64,000 nucleotides of DNA from AP-15 sp963736715 (GTDB taxonomy: Bacteria > Pseudomonadota > Alphaproteobacteria > ATCC43930 > CGMCC-115725). The stretch spans positions 1 through 64,000 of the forward strand of contig CAVTQA010000017.1 in the NCBI GenBank assembly GCA_963736715.1. Direction: 5' to 3'. The position numbers and the translations under genes are program-made. The notes beneath the pieces are model-generated. The model ran no database searches. It worked only from the letters and a program-made list of their open reading frames with translations, and had not been told where the DNA came from. Shown piece by piece: positions 41,394 through 49,550 of the stretch (its first letter is position 1; the number at the start of each line of letters is the position of its first letter).

Positions 41394-42592
41394 CAGCGGA
41401 CCTCCGCGGCGATGTCGCACCCTATGGTCGTGCCAAATTGGCCGTCGTTATTGCTGAATCGCTCGGGGGTGAACGGCCGAACCGCCTCGGGCAAATGGCC
41501 TGTCAACACGAAGGCGCTGACTGCCTCGGCGGTCAGCGGCGTCAGCAGGATTCCGTTGCGATGATGTCCGGTTGCGATGACCAGCCCGGCGATTCCGCTC
41601 GGCCCCAGCATGGGAGCATCGTCTCGCGAACCAGGACGAAAGCCTACCCAAGTCTCGGCCACCGCAAGCTCCTCGATGCCCGGCACGGCGCGCCAGGCGC
41701 CCTCGATCAGCGCCAGCAAGCCGCCTGCCGTGATCGTGTCGTCAAAGCCTCGCTCCTCGACGGTCCCGCCGACCACGAGCCGTCCGTCCCGGCGCGGCAC
41801 CAAATAGCCCCGCGGAAGCCATACGACGTGGTGCAGCAGCGGGTTCGCCGGATCCATGCTCAACGCCAGCATCTGACCTTTTATCGGACGGACCGGGGGG
41901 AGATGAGCCACCGGAACCCCGGCGATCTCGCGCGACCAGGCCCCGGCAGCCAGCACGATGACATCTGCAGGTTCGCGGCGGTGCTCGGTAACGGCCGCGG
42001 TTATGCGCCCGCCGGTGATTTCAACCTCTCGGACCGGATCGTGTTCGTAAAGTACGGCTCCGGACTTGCGAGCCGCCTTTGCGAGAGCTTCGACGAGCCG
42101 GCGGTTGTCGACTTGATGATCCCGCGGGCTGAGGACGGCGCCGGCGATGCCCGGCCGCAAGTGCGGCTCTCGCCGCCGCGCCTCTGCCCCCGACAGCCAT
42201 TCGAGATCGAGCCCGAGGCTTTTCTGGAAATCAAAGGTGAAGCGCAGCTGCTCGGCATCGTCGCGGGTCAGGGCGACGACGATCGTACCCTCGTCGCGAT
42301 AGCCGACCGAGACGCCGGATACCGCCTCGAGTTCGCGCGCGAAATCCGGCCACATGCGCTGGCTTTCGAGCGTCAAGGCGAGCAGCGCCTCCTCGCCGGG
42401 CTCGGTCTCGACCGCGGCGGCCAGCATTCCCGCAGCCGCCCAGCTCGCGCCGCGTCCGGCCGCTGCACGGTCGTAGACGGCAATCGAGCAACCGGCTTGG
42501 GCAAGCCGCCAGGCAATCCCCAAGCCCATGACCCCGGCGCCGATGATGACGGTCTTCGGGCGAAACGACGAGACGGTAATCGACGCGGTGAT
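41393..42592 (-). CDS. thiO: Glycine oxidase ThiO, with no canonical start codon visible
   Basis: FAD enzyme that oxidises glycine to the imine for ThiG; about 395-399 aa. TVIIGAGVMGLGIAWRLAQ is the FAD-binding N-terminus; VRPIKGQMLAL, GYLVPRRDGRLVVGGTVEE and GHHRNGILLTPLTAEAV are ThiO marks. No ATG, GTG or TTG occurs in any frame between the riboswitch end (42596) and the FAD motif. The only in-frame GTG (42688) lies inside the riboswitch. I give ATC 42590-42592 as provisional start because AAGGGAG is 6 bp upstream; ATT 42580 is an alternative. One inserted C in a GTCG context could also have destroyed a GTG start. Confidence 0.88.
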   Translation of the reverse strand: MTASITVSSFRPKTVIIGAGVMGLGIAWRLAQAGCSIAVYDRAAAGRGASWAAAGMLAAAVETEPGEEALLALTLESQRMWPDFARELEAVSGVSVGYRDEGTIVVALTRDDAEQLRFTFDFQKSLGLDLEWLSGAEARRREPHLRPGIAGAVLSPRDHQVDNRRLVEALAKAARKSGAVLYEHDPVREVEITGGRITAAVTEHRREPADVIVLAAGAWSREIAGVPVAHLPPVRPIKGQMLALSMDPANPLLHHVVWLPRGYLVPRRDGRLVVGGTVEERGFDDTITAGGLLALIEGAWRAVPGIEELAVAETWVGFRPGSRDDAPMLGPSGIAGLVIATGHHRNGILLTPLTAEAVSAFVLTGHLPEAVRPFTPERFSNNDGQFGTTIGCDIAAEVR

Positions 42593-42595
42593 GGC

Positions 42596-42700
42596 GGACT
42601 CCCTTCGCCGGGCAAGCCCGGCCAGGTTCAGTGGGTCTGATCTCAGCCGGTTCGGCTGCGCATAATCGCCTGCGCGGCCGACCAGCACCCCAGCCTCCTC
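42596..42700 (-). promoter_or_regulatory. TPP (THI-box) riboswitch upstream of thiO
   Basis: On the minus strand the order of conserved words is GGGGTGC, GGCTGAGATCAGACCC, ACTGAACCTG and CGAAGGGAG, with the variable P3a-type hairpin replaced by GCCGGGCTTGCCCGGC before the last word. These are the invariant parts of the TPP aptamer. The purine-rich 3' end AAGGGAG also serves as the ribosome site of thiO, so binding of TPP would hide it. Control of translation rather than termination is therefore likely. Confidence 0.93.
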
Positions 42701-42877
42701 GGCAATTTCGGACCAAGGCTTTGCAGATGCAAGGACTTTGTTGGGCCGGTCTGCGTTGTCGGGAGTGCGCGAGACGCGTTTGGCGATCAGGGCATTCGGG
42801 GAGATGTAAATCGCCGCTTTAACATATGTAGCTTCCCTGCTACAGTTATGCCCAACCCACTACGTAGTCGTCAGCTC

Positions 42878-43234
42878 ATGGCGCATATCCTACTCGTAGA
42901 AGATGACGCCGATGTACAATCAATCGTGTCGGAGTTTCTCGCGGCCGTAGGCCATCGGGTGATTTCCGCGTCATCGGCGGAACAGGCGCGACTCGTTCTT
43001 ACGAGCGAGCCGGTCGATATCGCGTTGATTGATTGCCTGATGAGCGGCGAGCGGGGAAACTCGCTAGCCGAACACACATCGAGGCTGGGCATTCCGACAA
43101 TCTTGACGAGCGGCGATCCCCACTACATCGAGACGCGTTCAGGGGATTCTTTTCCCTTTTTACCCAAACCGTTTCGCTTAACCAGTCTCGACGAGCTGAT
43201 TGTTCGCACTTTGTGCGGGTCGGGGACGACTTGA
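42878..43234 (+). CDS. Single-domain response regulator (CheY-like)
   Basis: 118 aa from ATG 42878 (ATG 42848 would add 10 residues). ILLVEDDADV has the acidic pair, ALIDCLMSG the phospho-acceptor Asp, ILTSGDP the Thr/Ser, and FPFLPKPFRL the conserved Lys. There is no output domain, so it signals by protein contact. No histidine kinase lies nearby. It is convergent with the Crp/Fnr gene with 33 bp between stops. The small size and isolation suggest an orphan regulator for a kinase encoded elsewhere. Confidence 0.9.
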   Translation: MAHILLVEDDADVQSIVSEFLAAVGHRVISASSAEQARLVLTSEPVDIALIDCLMSGERGNSLAEHTSRLGIPTILTSGDPHYIETRSGDSFPFLPKPFRLTSLDELIVRTLCGSGTT

Positions 43235-43267
43235 TCGCAATAGTCGCCCCGCGCGAATCCGGAGCTG

Positions 43268-44005
43268 TTACAGAAGCGCTCTTCTGCCGGCGGCAGCGCC
43301 CAGCGGGATATACCCGGCGAGGTCCGTGAGCTTCGGCCGGTCGAAGATGACGAGTGTGCCGTTTTGAATCTCTGCGAGCCGGCGCTCGCGAAGCGACTCG
43401 AGTGTTCGCGCGACATGCACCCGCGACAGACCGGCGGCGTCGGCCAGATCGCGCCGCTGTAATGGGAAGGGACAGGTCGAGCCTCCATTGACCATGGCAC
43501 GTTGCCGCAGGCGGTCGAAGGTCTCGAGCATCAAGTAGGCGATCCGCTGTTCCGCGGTGTTGCGCCCGAGCAATGAAAGCCGAATATCCATCCGCTGCTC
43601 CTCCTCGACTCGCGTCTGCAAGACGTTCAGCGCGAGCGCAGGGTGGCCGGTGAACAGATCGGAAAAACCTCGGCCTTGGAGAACACAGAGAGTGGCCGTG
43701 GTGATCGCCTGAACGGAGTGCTTGACCCTGCCCAAAACCGCCGAGGCCATCCCGACCGTGTCGCCGGGGAGCACTATATCGAGGATCTGACGCGCACCGT
43801 GCGGGAGGCGGTGGTAGCGGATCGCCCATCCTTCGAACAATGTGTAGACCGGCCCCCCCACCTCGTCCTCGCGGATGATGTCGACGCGGGGCGCGACAAC
43901 GATGTGGTCCGTCTTCATCTCAGTGATGAAGCCGAGCTCATGTTCCGAGAACGGCCTGAAGAAAGTCCTTCGTCGGAGCGGACATTGCTCGCAAGGCACG
44001 AACAT
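43268..44005 (-). CDS. Crp/Fnr-family transcription regulator
   Basis: 245 aa. The N-terminal cyclic-nucleotide-binding-type barrel (residues about 30-150) includes FEGWAIRYHRLPHGARQILDIVLPGDTVG, which lacks the RE(S)A phosphate cassette needed for cAMP. The C-terminal helix-turn-helix is LQRRDLADAAGLSRVHVARTLESLRE. CEQCPLRRR at the N-terminus gives two Cys, too few to build the FNR iron-sulfur cluster as in E. coli unless another Cys joins. This resembles the FixK/NnrR-like regulators of alphaproteobacteria. Upstream palindromes at 44158 and 44273 are possible self-binding sites. Confidence 0.9.
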   Translation of the reverse strand: MFVPCEQCPLRRRTFFRPFSEHELGFITEMKTDHIVVAPRVDIIREDEVGGPVYTLFEGWAIRYHRLPHGARQILDIVLPGDTVGMASAVLGRVKHSVQAITTATLCVLQGRGFSDLFTGHPALALNVLQTRVEEEQRMDIRLSLLGRNTAEQRIAYLMLETFDRLRQRAMVNGGSTCPFPLQRRDLADAAGLSRVHVARTLESLRERRLAEIQNGTLVIFDRPKLTDLAGYIPLGAAAGRRALL

Positions 44006-44157
44006 CGGCGCCGCCTACCCTCCCAAACCGGTGGCGTTCTTATCTTATTAACCGAACGAGAAGCAGCTAAATTCCGCAGGAAAATCAAAGAGATTGGGAA
44101 CGTAACCGGATAGCTTCGGAAGATCATTACTGTGCGATCAATTCAGGTTAAGCAGCA

Positions 44158-44177
44158 TCACATGTTTCGAGATGTGA
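44158..44177. promoter_or_regulatory. Dyad TCACAT-N8-ATGTGA upstream of the Crp/Fnr gene
   Basis: The arms are perfect 6-bp complements. The half-sites are those of Crp-family operators but in the opposite order to the E. coli CRP site (TGTGA-N6-TCACA), so recognition is uncertain. It lies about 155 bp before the regulator start. Confidence 0.3.
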
Positions 44178-44551
44178 AGCAGTGCCGTTTACATTCCGAC
44201 CTAGCCCGGCGCGCTCGGGGTGGAAGTGAAGCAAGGGCAGGCGATTATCCTTGGCGCGTCTGCAACACGCCCGTTGCCCAATGAGCAACACTAAAATTGC
44301 CACAATGTTCGGATCTCATGCACGTTGGGGAAAGCGCCGATTGGCGGTGCCGCCGGCCGGATGAGGTGGAGCGATGGCTGTTGGTTCGCTGCAAAAACAG
44401 CCAGGAGAGGCCGCGGGCGACCGTCTGCCGAGCCTCCGAGACAAAGGCGTGGATGCGCGGATCAAGTCCGCGTAAGACGAGTGGTTGGATGCCTGCGAGT
44501 TCCCAACCGGTTATCCTTGCAAGGAAATATCCCCAGACAGCCCTGCTCAAA

Positions 44552-44597
44552 AGCGGGAATCCATCTGCATCAGCGGGGCATGGATTCCCCGGAATGA
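44552..44597. repeat. Relic of ATTCC-type palindromic repeat
   Basis: AGCGGGAATCCAT and ATGGATTCCCCGGAATGAC flank a short GCATCAGCGGGGC centre. The GGGAATCCA and TGGATTCCC words and the GGAATGAC end tie it to the repeat families seen at 22243 and 31227; the left tip is lost. Confidence 0.6.
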
Positions 44598-44701
44598 CGA
44601 TTTTCCGAGACAGCTACAAAATTCCGGGAATTTGCCGCTGGAGAGGTGCTTCTTGGCGCAGATTGGGTCAAGGTCCGCGACAGTAGGAGGAGGCGGCTAC
44701 G

Positions 44702-44944
44702 ATGAAGTTCAAGGTGGACATCGATTGCACTCCGGATGAGGCGCGAGCCTTTTTCGGCTTGCCGGATGTGAAGCCTCTGCAGGAGGCGCTGCTGCCGGAA
44801 GTCGAGCAGCGTTTGAGAGCCATACTCAAGGGCATGGACCCGGAGGCGATGCTGAAGGCGTGGCTGCCGGCGACCTTCAAAGGGTTTGAGCAGCTGCAGC
44901 AAATGTTTTTCGCGAACATGCCGGGCGCGAGCGACAGGAAATAG
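44702..44944 (+). CDS. DUF6489-family protein
   Basis: 80-aa cytoplasmic protein with the family opening MKFKVDIDCTPDEARAFFGL followed by PDVKPLQEALLPEVEQRL, and a C-terminal WLPATFKGFEQLQQMFFANM. It has an acidic, helical character. GGAGGAGG about 9 bp before ATG 44702 is a strong ribosome site. The family is common in alphaproteobacteria and without known function. The GNAT gene begins 3 bases after its stop, so the two are in one operon with the phosphatase gene. Confidence 0.85.
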   Translation: MKFKVDIDCTPDEARAFFGLPDVKPLQEALLPEVEQRLRAILKGMDPEAMLKAWLPATFKGFEQLQQMFFANMPGASDRK

Positions 44945-44946
44945 CG

Positions 44947-45492
44947 GTGACAGACACGCTGCGCACGGCGCGGCTGGTCCTTCGGCAGTGGTGCGATGAC
45001 GATGCCGCGGCTTTCGCCGAGCTCTCCGCCGATTCTGCCGTCATGCAATACCTGGTGCCTTTTGCTGACCGCGCAGCCATGGACGCCTGGGTCGTGGCGG
45101 CCCGCACGCATTGGCGGGAGCATGGCTTCGGTCCGTGGGTCGTCGAGCTTCCCGGCGAACCGCTCATGATCGGCGTTGTCGGCCTCAGCAACTTGCGTTT
45201 CGCGCTGCCGTGCGCGCCGGCGGTCGAGGCCGCCTGGCGCTTAGCCCGTCCTTATTGGGGACAGGGCTATGCCTATGAGGCCGCACGGGCCGCGATTGAC
45301 GACGGTTTCGACCGGCTCGGTCTCGAAGAGATCGTCGCCTTCACTGTGCCGGCGAACCTGGCGTCGCGGCGGGTCATGGAAAAGCTCGGGATGACCCGTG
45401 ACCCGGCAGAAGATTTCGATTTCGAGCATCCGCGGGTGCCGCCGGGGCACCCGTTGCGCCGCCATGTCCTTTACCGGCTTCAGCGGTCGTGA
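44947..45492 (+). CDS. GNAT-family N-acetyltransferase (RimJ/RimL-like)
   Basis: 181 aa, with a GTG start at 44947. LRTARLVLRQWCDDDAAAFAELSAD opens the fold. The acetyl-CoA site is spread over EAAWRLARPYWGQGYAYEAARAAIDDGF (motif A; here Gln-Gly-Tyr-Ala), with LEEIVAFTVPANLASRRVMEKLGM typical of RimJ/RimL-like enzymes. It acetylates an amine, perhaps a protein N-terminus or an antibiotic. Its stop overlaps the start of the phosphatase gene as GTGA. Position behind the DUF6489 gene is likely fixed by operon structure. Confidence 0.87.
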   Translation: MTDTLRTARLVLRQWCDDDAAAFAELSADSAVMQYLVPFADRAAMDAWVVAARTHWREHGFGPWVVELPGEPLMIGVVGLSNLRFALPCAPAVEAAWRLARPYWGQGYAYEAARAAIDDGFDRLGLEEIVAFTVPANLASRRVMEKLGMTRDPAEDFDFEHPRVPPGHPLRRHVLYRLQRS

Positions 45493-46118
45493 CCGGCTGC
45501 ATCCTGCTGGTCCGGCACGGCGAGACCGAATGGAACCGGGAGAGACGCAATCAGGGCCGCTTCGACTCGCCCTTGACCGAACGAGGTATTGCGCAAGCCC
45601 ATGCAATCGGACGGCTGATCGGGATGTTGCCGGACGCCGCAGCGGGCCGCATCGTCGCCAGCCCGCTGGGCCGCGCGCGGCGAACTGCCGAGATCATCTG
45701 CGAGCACCTCGACCCTGCCCCGGAGCTCGGCCTCGACGATCGGCTCCGGGAGCTTTCGATCGGCTCATGGGACGGTTTGACCTATAGCGAGATCGCCATG
45801 TGCGCCCCCGGAATCTTCGATGGAGCCGGGCGCTCCGAGTGGTGTTTCCGCTCGCCCGATGGAGAGCGGTACGAGGGCTTTGCGGCGCGCGTCGGCGACT
45901 GGCTGAGCGAGACAGTCGATGCGCCGCTCACAATTGTCGTGACGCATGGCATGGTCAGCCGCGTCCTGCGCGGTCTCTACGCGCGCCTGCCGCGCGAGGC
46001 GGCGCTGACGTTGCCAGTGCCGCAGGACAGGGTCTTTCGGCTGTCCAATGGCGCGATCGAAGAAATTCCGGTCAGGCCACCGGCCGCCTCCTCGGCGCCG
46101 GGCCGAACCGGCTACTGA
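45489..46118 (+). CDS. Histidine phosphatase-family protein
   Basis: 209 aa from GTG 45489. The phospho-His site is LVRHGETEWNRERRNQGRFDSPLTERG; the second Arg is in SPLGRARRTAE, the Glu in RLRELSIGSWDG, and the second His in TIVVTHGMVSRVLRG. All catalytic residues are present, so it should be an active phosphatase or mutase of the phosphoglycerate mutase/CobC group. The substrate is not clear. Third gene of the DUF6489-GNAT-phosphatase unit. It converges with the NDH-2-like gene, with 8 bp between stops. Confidence 0.9.
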   Translation: MTGCILLVRHGETEWNRERRNQGRFDSPLTERGIAQAHAIGRLIGMLPDAAAGRIVASPLGRARRTAEIICEHLDPAPELGLDDRLRELSIGSWDGLTYSEIAMCAPGIFDGAGRSEWCFRSPDGERYEGFAARVGDWLSETVDAPLTIVVTHGMVSRVLRGLYARLPREAALTLPVPQDRVFRLSNGAIEEIPVRPPAASSAPGRTGY

Positions 46119-46126
46119 CGTTTCGT

Positions 46127-47350
46127 TTACCCGGATGTTCGGAACTGCGGCGGTGGCGATTGAACGACCGGTGCGGCGGCGTCGAGAATTTGACGCCGGT
46201 CGCCGGAGCTGGGCGGATAAATGCGCTCGCAGTTGATCAGCTGCTTGGTCAGCTTAGCGGCGGCGCCCGTCGTGACGACCCGGCGGTCCCAGCCCTCGGT
46301 GTAGACGGCGCCCCAAGGCCCGAGATCGAGGATCGTGGTGTACCAGTCGATGCGCAGCGGCAGCATGGGTTTTCCCACAAGATCGCACACGACGTTATGA
46401 CCGGCAAAGCGGCCCATTGGTCTGGCATGCTGACAAGACATCACCGAGCTGTGCCGATCATCCACAATCGCATAGGCGGCATCGCCGGCGGCAAAGGTAT
46501 GCGCCATCCCCTCGACCCGCATAAAGCGGTCGACCGGAACCCGGCCGAACCGGTCATGCCGAACCGGAAAAAGCTCGGTCAAAGGGTTGGCCCGCATGCC
46601 GGCGCACCAGACGATTGTCGCGGCGGGGATCTTTTCGCCGCTCGAGAGTGTGGCGCCGGATCCGTCGATCGCGCTGATCGCGACGCCGGTGCGGGTCACG
46701 ACCTCGAGAAAGGCGAGCGCTTCCGCGATCACATGACAGGCGCCCTCGCCCATATCGGAGCCGACCTGCGGCTTATGGTCAGCGAGAATTACTCGCGGAG
46801 CCACCGCGCCCGCCAAGCGCAATTTCCCGAGCAGCTCGGTTGCCGCTTCGATGCCCGTCAACCCCGCGCCGACGACCAGCGCGGTGTATTGCCCAGGCGA
46901 GTGCGGCTGCGCCGAGAGGCTCTGGATGTGGGTATTGAGGCGCGCGGCGCCGCCGTAAGTGTCGACATCGAAGGCAAATTCGCCGAGGCCGGGAATGTCG
47001 GGGCGGACCAGCCCGCTGCCCAGGGCGAAGACCAGCCGGTCATAGGAGAGCGATCGACGTGTGGCACCGACGGAATAGGTGACCAGGCGGCTATCGAAGT
47101 CGATGCCGATGACCTCGCCCGCCACGCGCTCGACGCCAATTGGTTCAAGCACCTCGTCGAGCGCCACCCTGACGCCGCTCAGATCGCGCTCGTAATTTCG
47201 CACGCGGATCGCATGCCACTGGTCGCGATTGACCAAAGTCACCTGGACCGCGTCCCGGCCGATATCGAATTCGTCCAGCGCGCGCGCCGCGCCGGCCGCG
47301 CTCCACAGCCCGGCGAACCCGGCACCCAGGACGATGATGCGCGCCGTCAC
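46127..47350 (-). CDS. NDH-2-like FAD/NAD(P)-dependent oxidoreductase
   Basis: 407 aa, two-dinucleotide-binding-domain flavoprotein. FAD is held by IIVLGAGFAGLWSAAGAARAL and by HTFAAGDAAYAI near residue 300, and NAD(P)H by ALVVGAGLTGIEAATELLGKL. VWCAGMRANPL joins them. The C-terminal part is short of the amphipathic membrane anchor of respiratory NDH-2. The gene overlaps the end of the IsdG-type heme monooxygenase by 4 bp, so it may provide electrons for heme cleavage; this is inference from position. It could also be an ordinary quinone reductase. Confidence 0.85.
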   Translation of the reverse strand: MTARIIVLGAGFAGLWSAAGAARALDEFDIGRDAVQVTLVNRDQWHAIRVRNYERDLSGVRVALDEVLEPIGVERVAGEVIGIDFDSRLVTYSVGATRRSLSYDRLVFALGSGLVRPDIPGLGEFAFDVDTYGGAARLNTHIQSLSAQPHSPGQYTALVVGAGLTGIEAATELLGKLRLAGAVAPRVILADHKPQVGSDMGEGACHVIAEALAFLEVVTRTGVAISAIDGSGATLSSGEKIPAATIVWCAGMRANPLTELFPVRHDRFGRVPVDRFMRVEGMAHTFAAGDAAYAIVDDRHSSVMSCQHARPMGRFAGHNVVCDLVGKPMLPLRIDWYTTILDLGPWGAVYTEGWDRRVVTTGAAAKLTKQLINCERIYPPSSGDRRQILDAAAPVVQSPPPQFRTSG

Positions 47351-47670
47351 GGGCTCGTTCGTTCGACGGTCTGGATGACGTCGAAGCCCTCGAACTCGGG
47401 GTGCCCGAGATAGAGTGGCCTGTTCTGTCCGGCGCTGCCGTGGGCGAGGCGGAACGCTTCCGACCGCGTCCAGGCTTCGAAATCTTCCCGGCTCCGCCAG
47501 ACCGTGTGGGATGAGTAGAGGACGTGGTCCTCGCGCTCAGGTCCGCGAAGCAGGTGAAATTCAATAAAGCCCGGCACATCGCGCAAATGCGTGTCCCGCG
47601 ATGTCCACACGCGCTCGAACTCCGCGCGCGCATCAGGGATGACTTTGAAACGGTTCATAGCGATGAACAT
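47347..47670 (-). CDS. Heme-degrading monooxygenase, IsdG/HmoA type (ABM fold)
   Basis: 107 aa ferredoxin-like fold. The three residues of the IsdG active site are in place: Asn 6 (MFIAMNRFKV), Trp 67 (DFEAWTRS) and His 77 (FRLAHGSAG). The family opens heme to free iron, releasing biliverdin-like or staphylobilin-like products. VPGFIEFHLLRG and HTVWRSREDFEAW are the usual strands. It lies between the zinc-ribbon gene (10-bp gap) and the NDH-2-like gene (4-bp overlap), and all three read left. No heme uptake or Fur-type genes are in the window, so it may act in iron recycling. Confidence 0.85.
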   Translation of the reverse strand: MFIAMNRFKVIPDARAEFERVWTSRDTHLRDVPGFIEFHLLRGPEREDHVLYSSHTVWRSREDFEAWTRSEAFRLAHGSAGQNRPLYLGHPEFEGFDVIQTVERTSP

Positions 47671-47680
47671 TTGCCGGTTC

Positions 47681-48367
47681 CTAATGCTTGGCGAATGTTA
47701 CAACGACGCCTTTTGCCGCATCGTCGGGATGATCGAAAGGCGTCCTGAAATGGGCTACGGCGCCGGGGGCCAGTCGAGGTTGCGGGGGATCGACGATCTT
47801 GGACTGCACCTCCTTGTCGGAGGCGTCGCGCAACGCCACCCGCAGCCTTGGCACATCCTGCGTCGTTCTTCCGTTATTGGCGATATCGCCCTCGATGACC
47901 AGGCCGTCTGGGGTGCGCGAGGGGGAGAGTTTCTCGATTTTGAGCCCGGCCCACGGCGGCTCGGGCGCGAAACCGGCCAAAGCATAGAGCCGCGCCGCCG
48001 GCGGCCAAAGGGCCACAACCGCACCGCGGGCGACGACGACCCCGGCCAGAACCGCAAGGGCGAGCAGGACGGCTATTACGAGCCAGCGGAGCGCGGCCCA
48101 GCGGCTCCGGCGCCGAGGCGGTTCGGGGAGAGCTCGCTGTCGCGGCGGGACCTGCAGCGTGGTTGCCGGGCGCGGCGGGACTTCGAGCGCCGGTTCGATC
48201 CGGCCGTCGGTCTTGGCTTCATCCCCATTCGCGACCGGCTCCGGCGACGCTGCCTGATGCCAGGTATGACCGCAATTGGCGCAACGGACGGTGCGGCCGG
48301 ATTGGCCGCGCAGAGCGCCCTCGTCGACTTTATAGCGGGTCCGGCAAACCGGGCAGCTGACGATCAT
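47681..48367 (-). CDS. MJ0042-type zinc-ribbon single-TM protein
   Basis: 228 aa from ATG 48367; the frame is open upstream but lacks family character. The N-terminal zinc ribbon is CPVCRTRYKV ... VRCANCGHTWH, then a Pro/Arg-rich linker, a TM helix (about residues 92-115), and a C-terminal extracytoplasmic domain with GLVIEGDIANNGRTTQDVP, like the DUF3426-type sandwich. Such proteins are found near alphaproteobacterial ftsE/ftsX or heme genes but have no clear role. First gene of a three-gene unit with the heme monooxygenase and the flavoprotein. A divided inside/outside architecture suggests sensing or assembly. Confidence 0.82.
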   Translation of the reverse strand: MIVSCPVCRTRYKVDEGALRGQSGRTVRCANCGHTWHQAASPEPVANGDEAKTDGRIEPALEVPPRPATTLQVPPRQRALPEPPRRRSRWAALRWLVIAVLLALAVLAGVVVARGAVVALWPPAARLYALAGFAPEPPWAGLKIEKLSPSRTPDGLVIEGDIANNGRTTQDVPRLRVALRDASDKEVQSKIVDPPQPRLAPGAVAHFRTPFDHPDDAAKGVVVTFAKH

Positions 48368-48395
48368 CAGGCCAAGGCCTAACGTGGTCGAAACC

Positions 48396-49547
48396 TCACG
48401 CAGCCGCAGGCGCCGCGCCGCGCCGGGCGAGCTCGCGCAGATGGTGGTCGGCATCACCGAACATGATGTCGATCATCGTGACCCGCTTGAAGTAATGACC
48501 GACCTTGTATTCCGTCGTCATCCCGATGCCGCCATGCAGCTGGATCGCCTGCTGGCCGATGAACTTGCCGGAACGGCCGATCTGCACCTTGGCTGCCCCG
48601 ATCGCGTTGCGCCGCTCCGCGGCATTTTCATCGGCCGCCATCATCGTCGCGAACATCGCCATGCTGCGCGCCTGTTCCAGCGCGATCAGCATATCGACGG
48701 CGCGGTGCTGCAGGATCTGGAAGCTGCCGATCTCACGGCCGAATTGCCGGCGCGTCTTGAGATATTCGACGGTCAGCTCGTGCATCACCGCCATCGCGCC
48801 GACCGCCTCCGCGCACAGCGCGGCGATCCCTTCGTCGACGACGCGCTCGACGAGCGGCAATGCTGCCCCAAGCTCGCCAAGCACTCCTTCCGGGCCCACC
48901 CTCACATTCGCAAGGGTGACCTCCGCGGCGCGCAGGCCGTCCTGGGTCGGGTAGCCGCGCCGCGACACTCCTGCGGCCTTCCCGTCGACGATAAAGGCGG
49001 CGATCCCGTCGCGGTCACGCCGACCGCCGCCAACTCGCGCGGTTACGATCAGCTTGTCGGCCGTATCGCCGTGCAGGACGACTCCCTTCTCGCCATCGAT
49101 CACCCAGCTGGCCCCGTCGCGCACCGCTCGCGTCTCGACATCGTTCAGGTCGTAGCGCGATTGCCGCTCGGTATGAGCGAAGGCGATGATAAGGCTGCCA
49201 TCTGCGATCTTCGGAATAAGATCGGCGCATTGCTCGGCGCTGCCGCCGTGGCGAAGAAACCCGCCGCCGAGTACGATCGTCGCGAGATACGGTTCGAGCA
49301 CCAGGGCGCAGCCAAAGGCTTCCATCGCGATCATTGTCTCGACCGGACCGCCGGCCGAGCCGCCATGCCGCTCCTCGAACGGCAGGCCGAGCAGCCCGAA
49401 CTCGGCGAATTGGGCCCACAATTCGCGGCTCCAGCCCTCCGGGCTCTGCGCGTAGCTCTTGCGCTGCTCGAACGCATACCGATCCCTGATCAGCCGGTCG
49501 AGACTTTCCTTCAGCAGCCGCTGCTCTTCACTAAAGTCGAAATCCAT
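48396..49547 (-). CDS. pimD: Acyl-CoA dehydrogenase small subunit, PimD-like
   Basis: 383 aa flavoprotein. MDFDFSEEQRLLKESLDRLI, FGLLGLPFEERHGG, ALVLEPYLATIVLGGGFLRH, the FAD/acyl segment LHGGIGMTTEYKVGHYFKR and the end FGDADHHLREL match the small subunit of pimeloyl-CoA dehydrogenase (PimD), as I remember it from Rhodopseudomonas. With PimC it oxidises dicarboxylyl-CoAs at C2-C3. It begins 3 bp after the stop of the large-subunit gene, on the same strand. Unlike its two operon mates it is intact, with no frame break. Confidence 0.88.
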   Translation of the reverse strand: MDFDFSEEQRLLKESLDRLIRDRYAFEQRKSYAQSPEGWSRELWAQFAEFGLLGLPFEERHGGSAGGPVETMIAMEAFGCALVLEPYLATIVLGGGFLRHGGSAEQCADLIPKIADGSLIIAFAHTERQSRYDLNDVETRAVRDGASWVIDGEKGVVLHGDTADKLIVTARVGGGRRDRDGIAAFIVDGKAAGVSRRGYPTQDGLRAAEVTLANVRVGPEGVLGELGAALPLVERVVDEGIAALCAEAVGAMAVMHELTVEYLKTRRQFGREIGSFQILQHRAVDMLIALEQARSMAMFATMMAADENAAERRNAIGAAKVQIGRSGKFIGQQAIQLHGGIGMTTEYKVGHYFKRVTMIDIMFGDADHHLRELARRGAAPAAA

Positions 49548-49550
49548 GGC

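Larger units (their letters stand above)
44006..44701. other. Long intergenic region with palindromes and a repeat relic, no gene seen
   Basis: Between the Crp/Fnr start and the DUF6489 gene I find no convincing coding frame. It holds the dyads TCACAT-N8-ATGTGA (44158-44177) and GTTGC-N7-GCAAC (44273-44289) and a repeat relic (44552-44597). An untranslated RNA cannot be excluded. Confidence 0.5.

Noticed and set aside
45800..47413. A 537-codon plus-strand frame
   Set aside because: Overlaps the phosphatase gene out of frame and then the NDH-2-like gene in antisense.
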